Position numbers and translations under genes: made by a program
Notes under the pieces: generated by a model
What the model saw: the letters and a program-made list of their open reading frames with translations, nothing else
What the model was told of the DNA's origin: nothing
The model's database searches: none
Shown here: piece after piece, positions 1 to 10,934 of the stretch
Layout: each line of letters starts with the position of its first letter
Position numbering within the stretch: the first letter of the stretch is position 1
NCBI GenBank assembly: GCA_026873275.1
Contig: JANTUC010000010.1
Location: 744,001-808,000, forward strand
Reading direction: 5' to 3'
From: Pseudopithomyces maydicus
Taxonomy: Eukaryota > Ascomycota > Dothideomycetes > Pleosporales > Didymosphaeriaceae
Length of the DNA stretch: 64,000 nucleotides

Positions 1-19
1 GGCGTCGCGAACCCGCCTC

Positions 20-1304
20 ATGGCCTCGACGGCCTCGGGCTTGCTTCGCTCCTCGCGCCCCATGCTCTCCTCGCGGACCGCTGCCCCGCTCGCCCTCCGC
101 ACCTTCAGCGCCACCACCTCGTGCGCCGCCTCCAACACGGGCAACCCGCTCGCCTCGTTCGTTTCCTCCAATTCGCAGCCCACGTACTTCTCCTCCTCCA
201 ACAGCCTCCCCGCCAACACCATCATCCGCTTCGTGCCCCAGCAGACGGCATGGATCGTCGAGCGCATGGGCAAGTTCCACCGGATACTGCAGCCTGGCCT
301 GGCCTTGCTGGTGCCCATAATCGACCGCATTGCCTACGTGAAGAGCCTGAAGGAGAACGCCCTCGAGATCCCGAGCCAGAGTGCCATCACCGCCGACAAT
401 GTCACCCTGGAGCTGGACGGCGTGCTGTACACGAGGGTGTTTGACGCTTACAAGGCGAGGTAGGCCTGTTCCGCCCTCGAAGACGCCATGCTGGGAGCGC
501 TGACACAGAGCCAGCTATGGAGTCGAAGATGCCGAGTACGCCATCTCGCAACTCGCCCAAACCACCATGCGCTCGGAGATCGGCCAGCTCAGTCTGGACC
601 ACGTCCTGAAGGAGCGTGCCAACCTCAACGCGAACATCACCGCCGCCATAAACGAGGCAGCCCAGGATTGGGGCGTCACCTGCCTGCGCTACGAGATCCG
701 TGACATCCACGCCCCCGAGCCCGTCGTCGAAGCCATGCACCGTCAGGTCACCGCCGAGCGCTCCAAGCGCGCCGAGATCCTCGAGTCCGAAGGTCAGCGA
801 CAGTCCGCCATCAACATTGCTGAGGGAAAGAAGCAGTCGGTCATCCTCGCCTCCGAAGCCCTGCGTGCTGAGCAGATCAACATGGCGAGCGGAGAGGCTG
901 AAGCCATTCTGCTCAAGGCACAAGCTACTGCCCGTGGAATCGACGCCGTCGCTCAATCCATCGCCCAGGGCAAGGACGCTGCCCAGAATGCCGTATCGCT
1001 GTCTGTGGCAGAGAAGTACGTGGATGCCTTCGCCAACCTGGCCAAGGAAGGCACAAGCGTCGTTGTGCCAGGAAACGTAGGCGACATTGGCGGCATGATT
1101 GCGAGCGCCATGGCGGTATACGGCAAGGTAAACGATGCCAACGCAAAGAGTGTCGCCTCACGGATGGTGCAGGGCGGCCAGGACACTGCAGCAGGCAGGA
1201 AGATTGCGGAGCTCGAAGCTGAGCTGGACGCTGTTGAGAACGAGACTGGCGGCGTACAAAACGCCATCAACAAAGCTATGGACCAGCGGTTGAACAAGAA
1301 GTAA
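20..1304 (+). CDS. Stomatin-like SPFH protein, mitochondrial (SLP-2 type)
   Basis: Two exons, 20..459 and 515..1304, separated by a 55-bp GT-AG intron; the product is 409 aa. Residues 1 to about 65 are rich in Ser, Ala and Arg and look like a mitochondrial presequence. The SPFH/band-7 domain follows, starting at the 'RFVPQQTAWIVERMGKF' stretch and running through 'YAISQLAQTTMRSEIG' just after the intron. After it come an Ala/Glu/Lys-rich helical region and the C-terminal STOML2-type extension ('SVAEKYVDAFANLAKEG'). Family knowledge: such proteins oligomerise at the inner mitochondrial membrane, organise cardiolipin-rich domains and scaffold AAA proteases. The intron falls inside the SPFH domain, and splicing restores the conserved 'YKASYGVEDAEYAI' run. 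The start is the first ATG in the window; only 19 bp of upstream sequence is visible, so a slightly longer N-terminus cannot be excluded. Confidence 0.93.
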
Positions 1305-1533
1305 GGTGCATCGGGCAAAGGAAGGCTATTGGAGAACGGAGTATTGGACACAAAGTGTATATTATCGCGATGTATCAGTACCGCATCAGGCATCGGCTTC
1401 ATTGGGTAGGACAGGCCCATCTGGTCAAAAGCAGCATTTGTTCATGTTGTGGGATCTCTTCTCCGCTAGAAAGATCTCTTCTTTTAACAAATTAATACAA
1501 AGACAGTATATATTCTGCCGGTCCCATGCTGCT

Positions 1534-2468
1534 TTATGGACAGCCTAGCCTTCCCACAACCTCCGCAATTAGGTCGGCGATTTGTTCTCCATCCTCCCAA
1601 ACCTCATCATGCCCCATTGTCAAATCCCTATATTCCACCGTCTTTGCATCCTCCTTAGCATCCTCACCGCGCACCCATCCTTCATGGAGGTACTTTCCTA
1701 ACATGGCCCCCTCTGCTGCGACTCAACCAATGCATCTTCCATGCTGTAGCCCAGCACAACCAACCTCCCCCAAAGATCCATCTTCCCCATTCTTACCGGT
1801 GACACCTTCTCCCACTCCCGCGGCTCCTGGCCAAAAGCCCCCTCCACAATCTGCCGATAGATGGCCGCGATATTTTCCGGGCACCCAGGCGAATTGTGGT
1901 TGTCCAGGAACGCAGGGACGTCATATATCCCCGCGAGCAAGACCAGCCCCTCTAGATTCCTCTGCACCGTCGATTGAGATCCAGATATGAGAGGTAGTTG
2001 AAGCAGGAGCGTCGCGCCGCACGAATGTCCGATGCCGATCCATCGCTCGACTTTGTACTCTTGCATCAGAAATTCCAGCGCAGTGTGTACGTCCTGGACG
2101 TGTGAAGGGTGGCGAACGTTTCTGTTCTGGTCATCTGGTGCACTGGGATCCGTCGCGTGGCTTGGGTAGGGGGAGAGGCGGTAGTTGAGGGAGGCGATGC
2201 CTTGGATGTGCCCCCGATCTATTAGGTTTCCATGCTTCTTGACGAGGGCCCTGATCGTTGGGATAACGCAGAGAGAGTCTTGCGTGGGATCGCGCCAAGC
2301 GCCTCCGTGAACGTATACAATCCATGTGGATTTGAGGGTAGGAGAATGTTTGGGAGATTGTTCTGGGAGCCAGATGTCCAGATTTTGGAGCCGTGTTGCG
2401 TGAAATTTGTAAGGGACGGAAGGGAGGTACGCAAGGCCTGGAATGTTAGGGTCACGGGAGTAAGACAT
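1534..2468 (-). CDS. BNA7: Kynurenine formamidase, frame broken near the C-terminus
   Basis: An alpha/beta hydrolase that hydrolyses N-formyl-kynurenine to kynurenine and formate in the tryptophan-to-NAD pathway. From ATG 2468 the first frame gives 256 aa. It carries the family HGGAW oxyanion motif at residues 54-58, nucleophile Ser149 in 'GHSCGA', and the acid in 'SMEDALVE' (Asp245). It then stops at 1698. The missing tail continues in another frame ('MLGKYLHEGWVRG' through 'GHDEVW', with the expected catalytic His) and ends at 1534. The frames join if the C run at 1707-1711 (plus strand) has lost one base, which would give a normal fungal length of about 310 aa. As written, the gene lacks its catalytic His. 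Either a homopolymer sequencing error or a recent inactivating deletion would explain this; I favour error because five other genes here show the same defect. Confidence 0.85.
1707..1711. other. Suspected one-base deletion in a C run (kynurenine formamidase)
   Basis: A run of five C on the plus strand (G on the coding strand), where the kynurenine formamidase frame switches by -1. One extra C restores an uninterrupted protein through the catalytic-His motif. Confidence 0.7.
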
Positions 2469-3118
2469 GGTTGGAATGTGGATGTGTTTGTTTTTATGGG
2501 TTTAAAAAGAGAGGCGCGGGTGCTTGGTCTCAGCTCAGTGTTATTCTTTCATACAATTGTTGAGTATGGTCCATCCGAAAATTCTAAATAGTGGTTGATG
2601 TCTTTTTGGCCCGGTTACAGTTGCTGCTGATGAGGCCAAGGGAGATTTTGTGCCAGGTAGATGCGATGGCGGGGTAGTAGTGGCAGTAGTGGCTCGGACT
2701 AATAATAATCAACTGTACAGCAACACAAATAAACAGCACTTGATACATGGATAGATTCAGACTAGATTCGATTCTAGGTTTCCAGCCTCTTTATCTCGAC
2801 CTATAAATGTGAAAACATATCAACTCCACAGTAGCTACAGTATAGATTTACGCATGCCCCCAGCTTAGTATCACGGATATGTATAATATGCTAACACTGC
2901 CGATAACTGGTAGGTCATATACAGTTCCCGAAAAACTCAAGACAGAGTGATGAAAATCAATCTGAAGTCCGCATCATTCCGGCACACCTCATCCTTTCGC
3001 CTCCTACTAGCATAGTTCTCAACACAGACTTCAGAGCTACCCCTCTTGTTCGTACGGGCTTCCTCTTCCCTGCATGATGTTGCACAGGTCATCTCTTCGG
3101 TCTCAGAGTCTCCTGCGC
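2469..3118. other. Intergenic: kynurenine formamidase upstream region and cupin 3' side
   Basis: No convincing coding sequence. The stretch holds the upstream region of the kynurenine formamidase gene and the downstream side of the cupin gene. The AT content is moderate, with short A/T runs around 2690-2900. Confidence 0.6.
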
Positions 3119-3448
3119 TCATAGCGCCTTCACATTCGGCTCGCCTATCTTGATAACGTAACTCAGGATGATCACCAACGGCTCAGTCTTGCTCGGGTTG
3201 CTGGTGTGTACATGTCGCTCGTCTGCGCGATCGACAAAAGTGTCTCCCGCCTTGTAGTATTCCATCTCACCACCCTCCCATTGAGAGTAGTGCTCGCCAG
3301 AAACAACGTAGCCCAGCCCTACTTCGGGGTGATTGTGAAGCACGCCTTCGACGCCTGGGGGAAATTCGAGCTTGACAATCCGATTCTCGTAGCCGGGAAG
3401 CCCAGGGACTGGGAGCGCGTGGAGGATGGTGCGTTTGACCTCTGCCAT
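3119..3448 (-). CDS. Small single-domain cupin protein
   Basis: Intronless, 109 aa. The whole protein is one conserved beta-barrel cupin fold. Motif 1 is 'HNHPEVGLGYVVSGE' (two His and a Glu as metal ligands, residues about 38-52). Motif 2 is 'GDTFVDRADERHVHTSNP' (last His ligand, residues about 68-85). There is no signal peptide or membrane segment, so it is probably cytosolic. Single-domain fungal cupins of this size include dioxygenases, isomerases and small stress-related proteins, and the sequence does not say which reaction it catalyses. The neighbouring formamidase is not clearly linked in function. The start ATG is followed directly by sequence typical of the family N-terminus. Confidence 0.85.
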   Translation of the reverse strand: MAEVKRTILHALPVPGLPGYENRIVKLEFPPGVEGVLHNHPEVGLGYVVSGEHYSQWEGGEMEYYKAGDTFVDRADERHVHTSNPSKTEPLVIILSYVIKIGEPNVKAL

Positions 3449-4440
3449 TTCTCGTTCAAACCTAGGTTTCGAGTAGAATAATTATAATACCGAAGTGAAG
3501 ATGTGATTGTTTATGATATCTCCTGCTTTTTATCTCGATTGCTCAATTGACGGTTCTATACAATTATACTTATGCCGCAAGCACGGGCAGTTCTTGTACT
3601 CGTAGAAGCGTGATTACGTGTAAACGCCGGGGTTTGTTGCTTACCCAGATGGACAGCTTTAACCGTCGCATCTCGCATCCCGCATAGCTGTGCCCTGTAG
3701 CTGAAATCACCATGATTCCCTCAATGCAGCTTACAAAAGCGCACGAATAAAGCGACTCCCTAGAGATGCAAACCGTCCAGCGTGGCTTTGATAGTGCTTA
3801 TAAACGAGTTGTATGTATTTCAAACCAACCTTGACTTCTCCTGAATTGTCATCAATTCGCACCAATGATTGCGATCTTCACTCCAGAAAACTGAACGTCG
3901 CTGATTCATGCTTCGAGGTGACTTTTATCACGTTATATATTGGAAAAGGGCTAAAACATTCGCATATTGCTTTTGGGCTCTTCGATGTTGTCTCTATGCT
4001 GTGGCTTTGCTTCAACGACATTGGCCCAGACGATTTTAGACTTGGTGAATAGGACACAAGAGGTTAATAAGCTCAAGTAATAGAGCTTTCGCTAGCCAAC
4101 AACCTCGTTGTGATTCGTAGGGGTTTTACAGATTATCCGCTCGACGAACCAACAATATTTCAACGGATTTTAGAAGCACTGTGGCACGATGGCAATAATC
4201 AAAGTTTAGTCCAATTTGGTTCCATTCCACCTTGCGGTGATGACTATGATAGTACCCATTTTCCATCCCAACATTCCAATCAATATTACGCATTAAAACA
4301 TCAAGTCGAGGACATGCCAGCCATGCTCCGTGCAATGCACACCCGAGGTATCTTAAAGGATCGAATAGCTGCTATTCAACATAGCAACGAAAGCGACGCG
4401 ACGCGAAAACAAAATTATGCAAGACACCAAGCTGAATTCT
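3449..4440. other. Intergenic, no gene recognised
   Basis: The upstream region of the cupin gene (minus strand) and the downstream side of the cell-wall protein gene. Short open frames here show no protein-like composition, and no RNA gene was seen. Confidence 0.55.
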
Positions 4441-5102
4441 CTACAAGAAAGCAGCAAGGAGACCAGCACCGATCATACCAGCTGCGACCTGGACGTTGGC
4501 GGCAGCGCCAGGAGCATTGGAAGAAGAGGGGTGGCGCCGGTCTGTTCAGCACCAGTGCCGGTAGGCTTGTCGGACTCGTCAGAGCCAGAGGTGCCAGTAG
4601 GGCGGCTAGAGCCAGAACCACCAGTGGTCTTAGCGCCGGTGGCGGTAGGAACGTTGTAGATGATGGTGGTGGAGTTGTTGGCGCTGACGACGACCTGAGT
4701 GGTAGAGTTGTTGCCCAGGGGAACGACAACGGTGTTGATGCCAGAGGGCACGGCAGGGATGCTGACATAGGGAGGGAGGGAGGTAGCGACCAGAGGGATG
4801 GAAGTGTCAACCGCAGGCTGGTTGGGCTGGGAGCTAGCAGCAGCGGGCTGGGAGGTCTCAACATTAGGCTGGCCAGTCACGACGCCGAGGCTGTTGGTCT
4901 GCTGGAGGAAGGTGGTCTGGGGGAAAGCATCGACCGAGGACTGTTCACTGTTAGGGAGTGCAAGCAATTGGAATTGAGTCGCCACAAGACTTACGGAGGG
5001 TGCCTCAGAGGTGGCAGGAGCCGACGACTCGGCAGCAGAGGACTCATCCTGAGCGAAAGCAACAGCCGCGAAGGCAGAGACGAAGAAGGTAGCGGCGCGC
5101 AT
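4441..5102 (-). CDS. Secreted Ser/Thr-rich protein, probable GPI-anchored wall protein
   Basis: Begins with a clear signal peptide ('MRAATFFVSAFAAVAFA'). The body is rich in Ser, Thr, Pro and Gln with N-glycosylation sites ('NNSTTQ', 'NNSTTI'), as in cell-wall mannoproteins. An in-frame 54-bp intron is likely at 4941..4994 (GTAAGT donor, acceptor AACAG); reading through it also keeps the frame open. In the continuous frame the protein ends abruptly at 4473. In the next frame the sequence encodes 'APGAAANVQVAAGMIGAG' plus a hydrophobic end, stopping at 4441: a textbook GPI-attachment signal (small omega residue, then a hydrophobic tail). The switch sits at the G run 4528-4531, so one lost base is suspected. 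Function beyond wall structure or adhesion is not inferable. Confidence 0.78.
4528..4531. other. Suspected one-base deletion in a G run (GPI protein)
   Basis: Four G on the plus strand. Adding one base joins the signal-peptide-bearing frame to the frame that encodes the GPI-type hydrophobic tail. A stop upstream in the tail frame confines the shift to roughly 4520-4550. Confidence 0.6.
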
Positions 5103-7724
5103 TTTGGTTGTTGATGTTTGTTGATATTAAGTAAAGACTTGAATGTATTATATAGATAAGATTAACGATGGACTGGACGAGACGTCTATCAAGCGATGGG
5201 ATGGATGGACCAAGCGAATGGATGAAGATTCACCACTCTCAGGAGACGCGTCGCCCTTTTATTCAAGCCCATGGGGCCTCCATCCTGCAGACGGAAAAGG
5301 CTTGCCCCTGTTCTCGCTTCCCTGCGCCACCCTGGCCTAGCAACGGCGCCGTCAGGGCGGCCCACACCAATAATAGGACCGCTTTGTCCGCGCGCTCCAG
5401 CCCTCCCGAGGCGATGCTGGCCTTTCTCATTTCCATAACGGAGGTTGGTGCTGATCGAGCTGCTAGGGTTATGCGCCATTGCTGTCACGGCTGCCCGGCT
5501 TGCGAGATGATCAAGGTGCCAGAGTCATGTCTCCTTAGCGGGAAGAGGATTTCTCGGCCAACTCCTCTGCTGCTATGGTTGTCCATGTCTGGGGTATACA
5601 CAGGTGCTGGCCTGCAGTGGCGCCATGTTGCTTCGGAAACAAATCGTTCTCGCGACGATCACAGAAGCATGAGCTGCAAGCACGCCAACCACGGTTCCTT
5701 TTCCGTCGTCCCTTGGCCAAGAGGGCACTGAAGAAGCATGAACTCATCAGACCTCCTGTTCCGACAATTACTCCATGTCAATTGCAATGCGATGCCAGCA
5801 TGCCTATTAATATCCGCCATCTCGTTCTGTTTGCGACGGATCCACTGAAACTGGTGTGTGTGGGGCGTGAGCAGGCCATAGCTCGTGTGGTGTCACCGCA
5901 ACGGGGAATCGAGATCCTCATTGCCACTTTCCAATACTTTCGATCATTCGTTGTGTTTCTTCAATATTCGATCCTCGGTTTCATTTGATGTTGTGATGCA
6001 GATGGACGGAGTGCCTTGCAAGCTTACGACGCAGTGCGGCGTTACTGAGTGGGGTCAGCCCCAGGTCAGCTGGAGCGGAGTACGAGCCGCGCGAAACCTC
6101 TGTCGACGGTTCGTGCCATGTCATGCTCACGCCTGACGTAGAACCTATGACTAATGGGTTTTGTCCTGAATAATGTACTTATCGACAAATATCCGATTTA
6201 AGCGAGTGCACTCTCTCCTCTTGGGAATGTTGTGCGACGGACACAATGTGTATCGAGAGAATCAACTTCGTTGAACGGTTCTAGGACTGGACTCGGTGTC
6301 TGGCATAGCAACACAGCAGACAACAAGGTTTTCACTAATCTTCTTGTTCTTGAAATCGCACATATTGTACCCACTCTTCGGTCGAGCTACTGGACCTGAT
6401 ACATTCTTTTCCTCTCTGTATAATACGAAAATATCATTTAAAAATGCACTGTCAAGTAGTATTTAACTCGCCTCATGATGCTAACCCACTTATTTATGCG
6501 GCGAAGGTTTCCTGATGCGCATCAGCTTGGTGCTATTACTGAGGTATAAAAGAAATGGGGATGTCTTTAGAAGTATTATCAACTCCAGCCTACGTGAGCC
6601 TGCTAGCAAGCTGGAATGGGCTAAACAATACCTAGCTATACGACCTAAAACCAATCATTGTAGAAATGTATGGCTTCAGCTCTATCAATCTTGAATCAAC
6701 TTTGTGTACGCGTGCCTTCCGCTGCCCAGAGAGTAACTCATTCTCGATCTTTCTATATGGGAATTTCAGCCCAATCCCTCTTACCTCATCAACTCTATCC
6801 TCCAGCTCCACCCCAGTATTTCCGTAGGTAGCCAAGTAATGTTGCAAGACGTTATCTACCCCAATCGCCAAAACATTGAAGTTAGGCTTAGCGTATTACT
6901 AGGAACTGTTTACTTACTGGCTCAACGGCGAACAGATTCCGCGGAAGGGGTCCCGTAGCGTAAACACCTGCTTGTACACCGGAACTAGCTACAAGACTCT
7001 AACAGATAGAAGTGGGGTGGCCAACGGCCCCAGCCGGGAGATCAGCGTGGATGGAACGATCGCTCCGGGGAACCGTATTATCTTCATACCGCATAATCTA
7101 CCTAGATCAAAACTCGGACGAATATCTCAATCCGCTTGAACACAGCAACCGCAATCGGAATGTCTAAATGATCGACTATTTTTGTTCTGTTTCTTATTAG
7201 ATGCACATCTTCGCTCCAAATGTCGTATGCGAATTGCGCCATAGACTATCTTGTTCTCAACAAAACACACATAAACGGTGAGTGGTGTTTCGGAGAAATC
7301 GCCGACACATGTCAACGGCTTCGTCTGGCTGAGCTAGAATAATCTTGGCACATGTTAGGGCGCTAAAACATCGGTGAATTCCAAAACATCATCCGTTGGC
7401 TTGATGATCACTTTACATTCGCGACCACTGCTCGGAACGTTATTTCTAGTCTGTAGAACGATGATCAGATACAACGTACAGCATCATAGTAAAGTTCAGA
7501 GCACTTATAGAATATAAGATGTAATGGACGATCGCATTTGTGGAGGTCTTAGGAATAGTCCGCGGCAACTGCTACGGGCAGCTAGCTGCAAGATCCGGAT
7601 GCGGTAGATTCAGAACTAAAAATACAAGGTTAGAACTAATATATTACTCCCACAACCCGTTGAAAGATCCGGTCTCACTTTCTTTCAATTTGGTTCATGT
7701 CTTTATGTTCGCCTCAGGCGCAAC
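5103..7724. other. Long intergenic region, no gene recognised
   Basis: About 2.6 kb between divergent genes. The first kilobase is compositionally balanced; from about 6.2 kb the DNA is more AT-rich with scattered short frames that do not look like protein. No transposon ORF, tRNA or rRNA was recognised. Confidence 0.5.
5148..5154 (-). promoter_or_regulatory. TATA box of the GPI-type protein gene
   Basis: TATATAA on the minus strand, about 45 bp upstream of the ATG at 5102. This is close for a TATA-to-ATG distance but fits a short leader. Assigned from sequence only. Confidence 0.4.
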
Positions 7725-8849
7725 ATGATCACTTTTGCAGAGCGGCGACGCTTTACTGTTGCAGTGTTTATCACCGTTCTTCTAGCATTTCTCTTTGTCG
7801 CGTTCCACCAGACTCCTACCGCAGAATCAATTCGCCTCCGGGTTGGCTTAGGAAAAAGCTATGATGGCCCGAGTTTTAACAGTTTAGACAAAGACATCTA
7901 TCGCACGGGCGCTGGCTTTACCAATGGCTCCGTTCCAGTCCTAACGAACGGCAAAGAAAGGTTTGCCTATGTAACATTTCTTTCCGGCACAGTCGATCAG
8001 GAAGAGGATCTCGAGAAAGACAACTATTTTATTGCGACGCGCATCCTCGTCTGGCAACTCCTTCACAAGCATCAAACGCGCACCAATGGAATCGATGTTA
8101 TAGTAATGGTGACACCATCAGTTTCGTCATCTCGCCGCGACCGCCTCCGTCGCGATGGTGCTATCATATACCCCGTTGAATTCTTACATGTTGAGAATGA
8201 TGGCTGGGTTCATGCTGCGCAGCATCGATGGGATGATGTTATGACCAAGCTGCGGGCATGGGAGATGACACAGTACAGTCGTATACTCATGCTTGATGGG
8301 GATACTATGTTGCGTCTTCCATTAGATGGTGTTTTCGATGATGAAGGTGCAAAGAGTCGTCCAACAAAGCAATTGGATGACGTTACAAGACTCCAAGGCG
8401 AAGCACCTTTACCCGCCACTTACCTTCTTGGTTCGCTATCAGAAGTCTGGGACAGCACGCATGACTTTCCTCCCAAAGATGGCACTGGTTTGAAAAAGAT
8501 TGGCAAGATGAATGCAGGGTTTATGCTGCTTGCCCCATCACGAGACATATTCAACTACTACCGCTCGCTTCTCAATATTACCGACTCCTTCGATCCAAAA
8601 TATCCTGAACAGAACCTTCTAAATTATGCCCATAGATGGGATGGACCGATGCCATGGACCGAAGTCAATTATAAGTGGAATATAAGATGCCCAACTGAGA
8701 ATGACTTCGCCAAAGGCCTCGTGAGCATGCATGAAAAGTGGTGGACGCAACCATATCTATACGAAAATCAGAAAGTAAAAGATTTTTTGAGAGCCCAAAG
8801 GTGGGAGATGAAGGGCTGGTATGACGCGTGGGATTTGAGACACGCTTGA
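7725..8849 (+). CDS. Type II membrane glycosyltransferase (GT8/glycogenin-like fold)
   Basis: Intronless, 374 aa. A short basic cytosolic N-terminus is followed by one membrane anchor (residues 10-28, 'FTVAVFITVLLAFLFVAF'), typical of Golgi type II enzymes. The catalytic domain starts near residue 79 ('RFAYVTFLSG'). It carries the nucleotide-sugar/metal-binding DxD as Asp191-Gly-Asp193 in 'ILMLDGDTML', and the later acceptor-side segments 'KMNAGFMLLAPS' and 'NYKWNIRCP' typical of fungal GT8-type transferases. The likely role is transfer of a sugar such as glucose, galactose or GlcNAc to a glycan or lipid in the secretory pathway; donor and acceptor are not inferable. It lies convergent with the VOC gene downstream. 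Confidence 0.85.
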   Translation: MITFAERRRFTVAVFITVLLAFLFVAFHQTPTAESIRLRVGLGKSYDGPSFNSLDKDIYRTGAGFTNGSVPVLTNGKERFAYVTFLSGTVDQEEDLEKDNYFIATRILVWQLLHKHQTRTNGIDVIVMVTPSVSSSRRDRLRRDGAIIYPVEFLHVENDGWVHAAQHRWDDVMTKLRAWEMTQYSRILMLDGDTMLRLPLDGVFDDEGAKSRPTKQLDDVTRLQGEAPLPATYLLGSLSEVWDSTHDFPPKDGTGLKKIGKMNAGFMLLAPSRDIFNYYRSLLNITDSFDPKYPEQNLLNYAHRWDGPMPWTEVNYKWNIRCPTENDFAKGLVSMHEKWWTQPYLYENQKVKDFLRAQRWEMKGWYDAWDLRHA

Positions 8850-9378
8850 AAAGTGGTCGTGATCCGTCAATTCCAGATTCAGCCCTTCTGAATGAGGCTA
8901 TCCCGCGAATACTTTCTCCTTTGTGGTCCCGTGTGTATTGATTCGCTTTAAATAAGAGTCGGGTTCCGAACAACCACCAATCACTGTTAAGATCGATGCT
9001 GCATCTCGGTGCAACCCGAGTGGAACAAACCAGGTACATTACCAGTAACGAGCACGGAAACCATGAATCACGCAATCGGGAAACTTTAATGCCATGCAAA
9101 TTTTGCGGCAAAGGCTTAGATAAAGCGAAACAATCAATGAACATGCAGCTAATTATGGCCAGTGGACGTTGCGGATGAAATCATAGGTAGACAAGCAACA
9201 GGTATAAACACAGAACTACCCGCGTACCTGCATGTACGATAAATGGTAGACACCTCTATCCTTACGCTTTCGATGTGCACTATGATCACGTATCTCACTA
9301 TTCGAATCTTCCTGTCAGTGTCATAGTCTTGAAATTAAAATTCCCAATGATTTGTCTTCTAACAATTCATGACATGAT
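8850..9378. other. Convergent intergenic region
   Basis: The 3' sides of the glycosyltransferase (plus) and VOC protein (minus) genes meet here. No coding or RNA gene recognised. Confidence 0.6.
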
Positions 9379-10086
9379 CTATTCGAAGACAGGTGGCTGT
9401 ATCTCAATAAGATTTCCGTCTGGGTCAGTTACGAAAGCACTCTGTATGGCGCCGGTTCGCGCATCCTTGAATGCTTCGGCAATGGCTTCCAACTCTCCAT
9501 CATCCAGAGCTCCGATAGCTTCCACTCCCAACCCGTACGCATTCGCCAACTCGTTGTTAGTCACGTCGAGTTCCTCACCCGCCTTCTTGATAAGTTTGCC
9601 ACCCCACTCAGCAGCACGCTCTTCTGCCACATTGACGTCCGGCACAACAAGTCCAAAGTGTGAATATGTGTTTGGCTTTTTCATCGTTGGCAACGGGGAA
9701 TTAGTCGCCCCTTCTAAGTACAAGAATTCTACAAGGCCCTTGATCTCGCTTTTCCTTTGCGCAAACTCTCCGCAGGATGTGAAACCTGCGGTATTGTGGC
9801 CAAGGTACGCGACATGGTATTTCGGTATAGGATTGTAGGTGAAAATATGCTGGAGACCAATGACTTTCTCGTAGAAGGTGATGGCTCGAGTTAGGTTGTT
9901 GGTAACAAGACTCAGGTGGTTGATGTTATAGTCTTTAAATGCGGGTTTCAAGTCGCAGTCAGAGGGAAAGAAAAATGTATCCTTCTGCGGGTCGGTGGTA
10001 TTAGGCGAAAGCTCGGGTATGTCAGCAAATGCTGTTGAGAACAGCCATGCTGAACTGCCAAAGAGAAGAATGGTTCGGAGCAACAT
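9379..10086 (-). CDS. Secreted VOC (glyoxalase I-like) protein
   Basis: Intronless, 235 aa. An N-terminal signal peptide ('MLLRTILLFGSSAWLFSTAFA') precedes two beta-alpha-beta-beta-beta VOC modules. The first begins at 'INHLSLVTNNLTRAITFYE', the second at 'YSHFGLVVPDVNVAEERAAE', and the fold ends with the typical 'FVTDPDGNLIEIQ'. Family members include lactoylglutathione lyase, extradiol dioxygenases and fosfomycin-resistance proteins. The 'DPDGNLIEI' ending with its metal-ligand Glu fits a glyoxalase I-like enzyme. Most glyoxalase I enzymes are cytosolic, so the signal peptide is unusual and suggests a vacuolar or extracellular job on a small metabolite. The substrate is unknown. Confidence 0.85.
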   Translation of the reverse strand: MLLRTILLFGSSAWLFSTAFADIPELSPNTTDPQKDTFFFPSDCDLKPAFKDYNINHLSLVTNNLTRAITFYEKVIGLQHIFTYNPIPKYHVAYLGHNTAGFTSCGEFAQRKSEIKGLVEFLYLEGATNSPLPTMKKPNTYSHFGLVVPDVNVAEERAAEWGGKLIKKAGEELDVTNNELANAYGLGVEAIGALDDGELEAIAEAFKDARTGAIQSAFVTDPDGNLIEIQPPVFE

Positions 10087-10934
10087 TTCGCAATTCGGTA
10101 AAATTTTATGCTGGTGACTGATTGTGACGGGACTTCAAAGACACTAGATACGAACATATCCCACAACACGCTCCCAGAACGCTATTTAATCATGATGTGC
10201 TCGGCTTACACACGCTAGTTGCGTTCAGTATTAGGTGAGCAGCTGAGAGAAGGATTCTCCCGGTTGTGAGCGGATTTCCCCGCGTGTGGCTGTGCATATT
10301 CTTCAGGTTATGGCCGATGTAGTCGTCGTTCTGGATCTTCCTCCTAGTGGATCGCTAGATATCTAACAACAATTGTAAAGGATGTATTATCTCATCACTT
10401 GATGTAGAGAATCATTCGTCAATCGAGTAAAAGTACAACAACATGACCGAACGTCCACAATGGCCAAAACATGTGGATTTCATACTCTACAAAATGACAT
10501 TAAATTCACACAGGGCCAGCTGACCAAAAAGGTGATCGATGGTTTTTTCATGTGTAGACCGTTATTTCGTAAAGCCTTCGAACACAGCATCCAAAGATGG
10601 CTAACTATCGACTTGATCCATTGGATTACTGGTGATTTTAGAGGTCCTATGAATCGAAACACTCGCTAAAGATGATGTAGTGCAATTTTGCGAGGGGTTG
10701 TTTCTAAATCCTGGAGTTGTCGATCTCTATGACAAAAGTGGACGGAGTGTTACACGAAATGTGGACGAAACGAACGCACAGTGGAAGACACTCATATGAC
10801 GAAACTCGGAATAATCATACACACAGAATGTGCGTCAATAGTATATACAAAAACTCGCTAACAGAACTCTTTAGTTTCTGATAAGACCTGCAGCAGATAA
10901 TCATGAAGAATGCTCTCTTTTGGGAACTCGTCTT
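10087..10934. other. Intergenic: VOC gene promoter and pectate lyase 3' side
   Basis: AT-leaning DNA with no recognised gene. A short open frame near 10460-10669 has a shadow on the opposite strand and no protein-like features. Confidence 0.5.

Noticed and set aside
1710..1800. An intron with a GTAAGA donor near 1795 as an explanation of the kynurenine formamidase frame change
   Set aside because: Removing it would delete the conserved 'LVVLGYSMEDALVE' block with the catalytic Asp, so a lost base in the C run is the better explanation.
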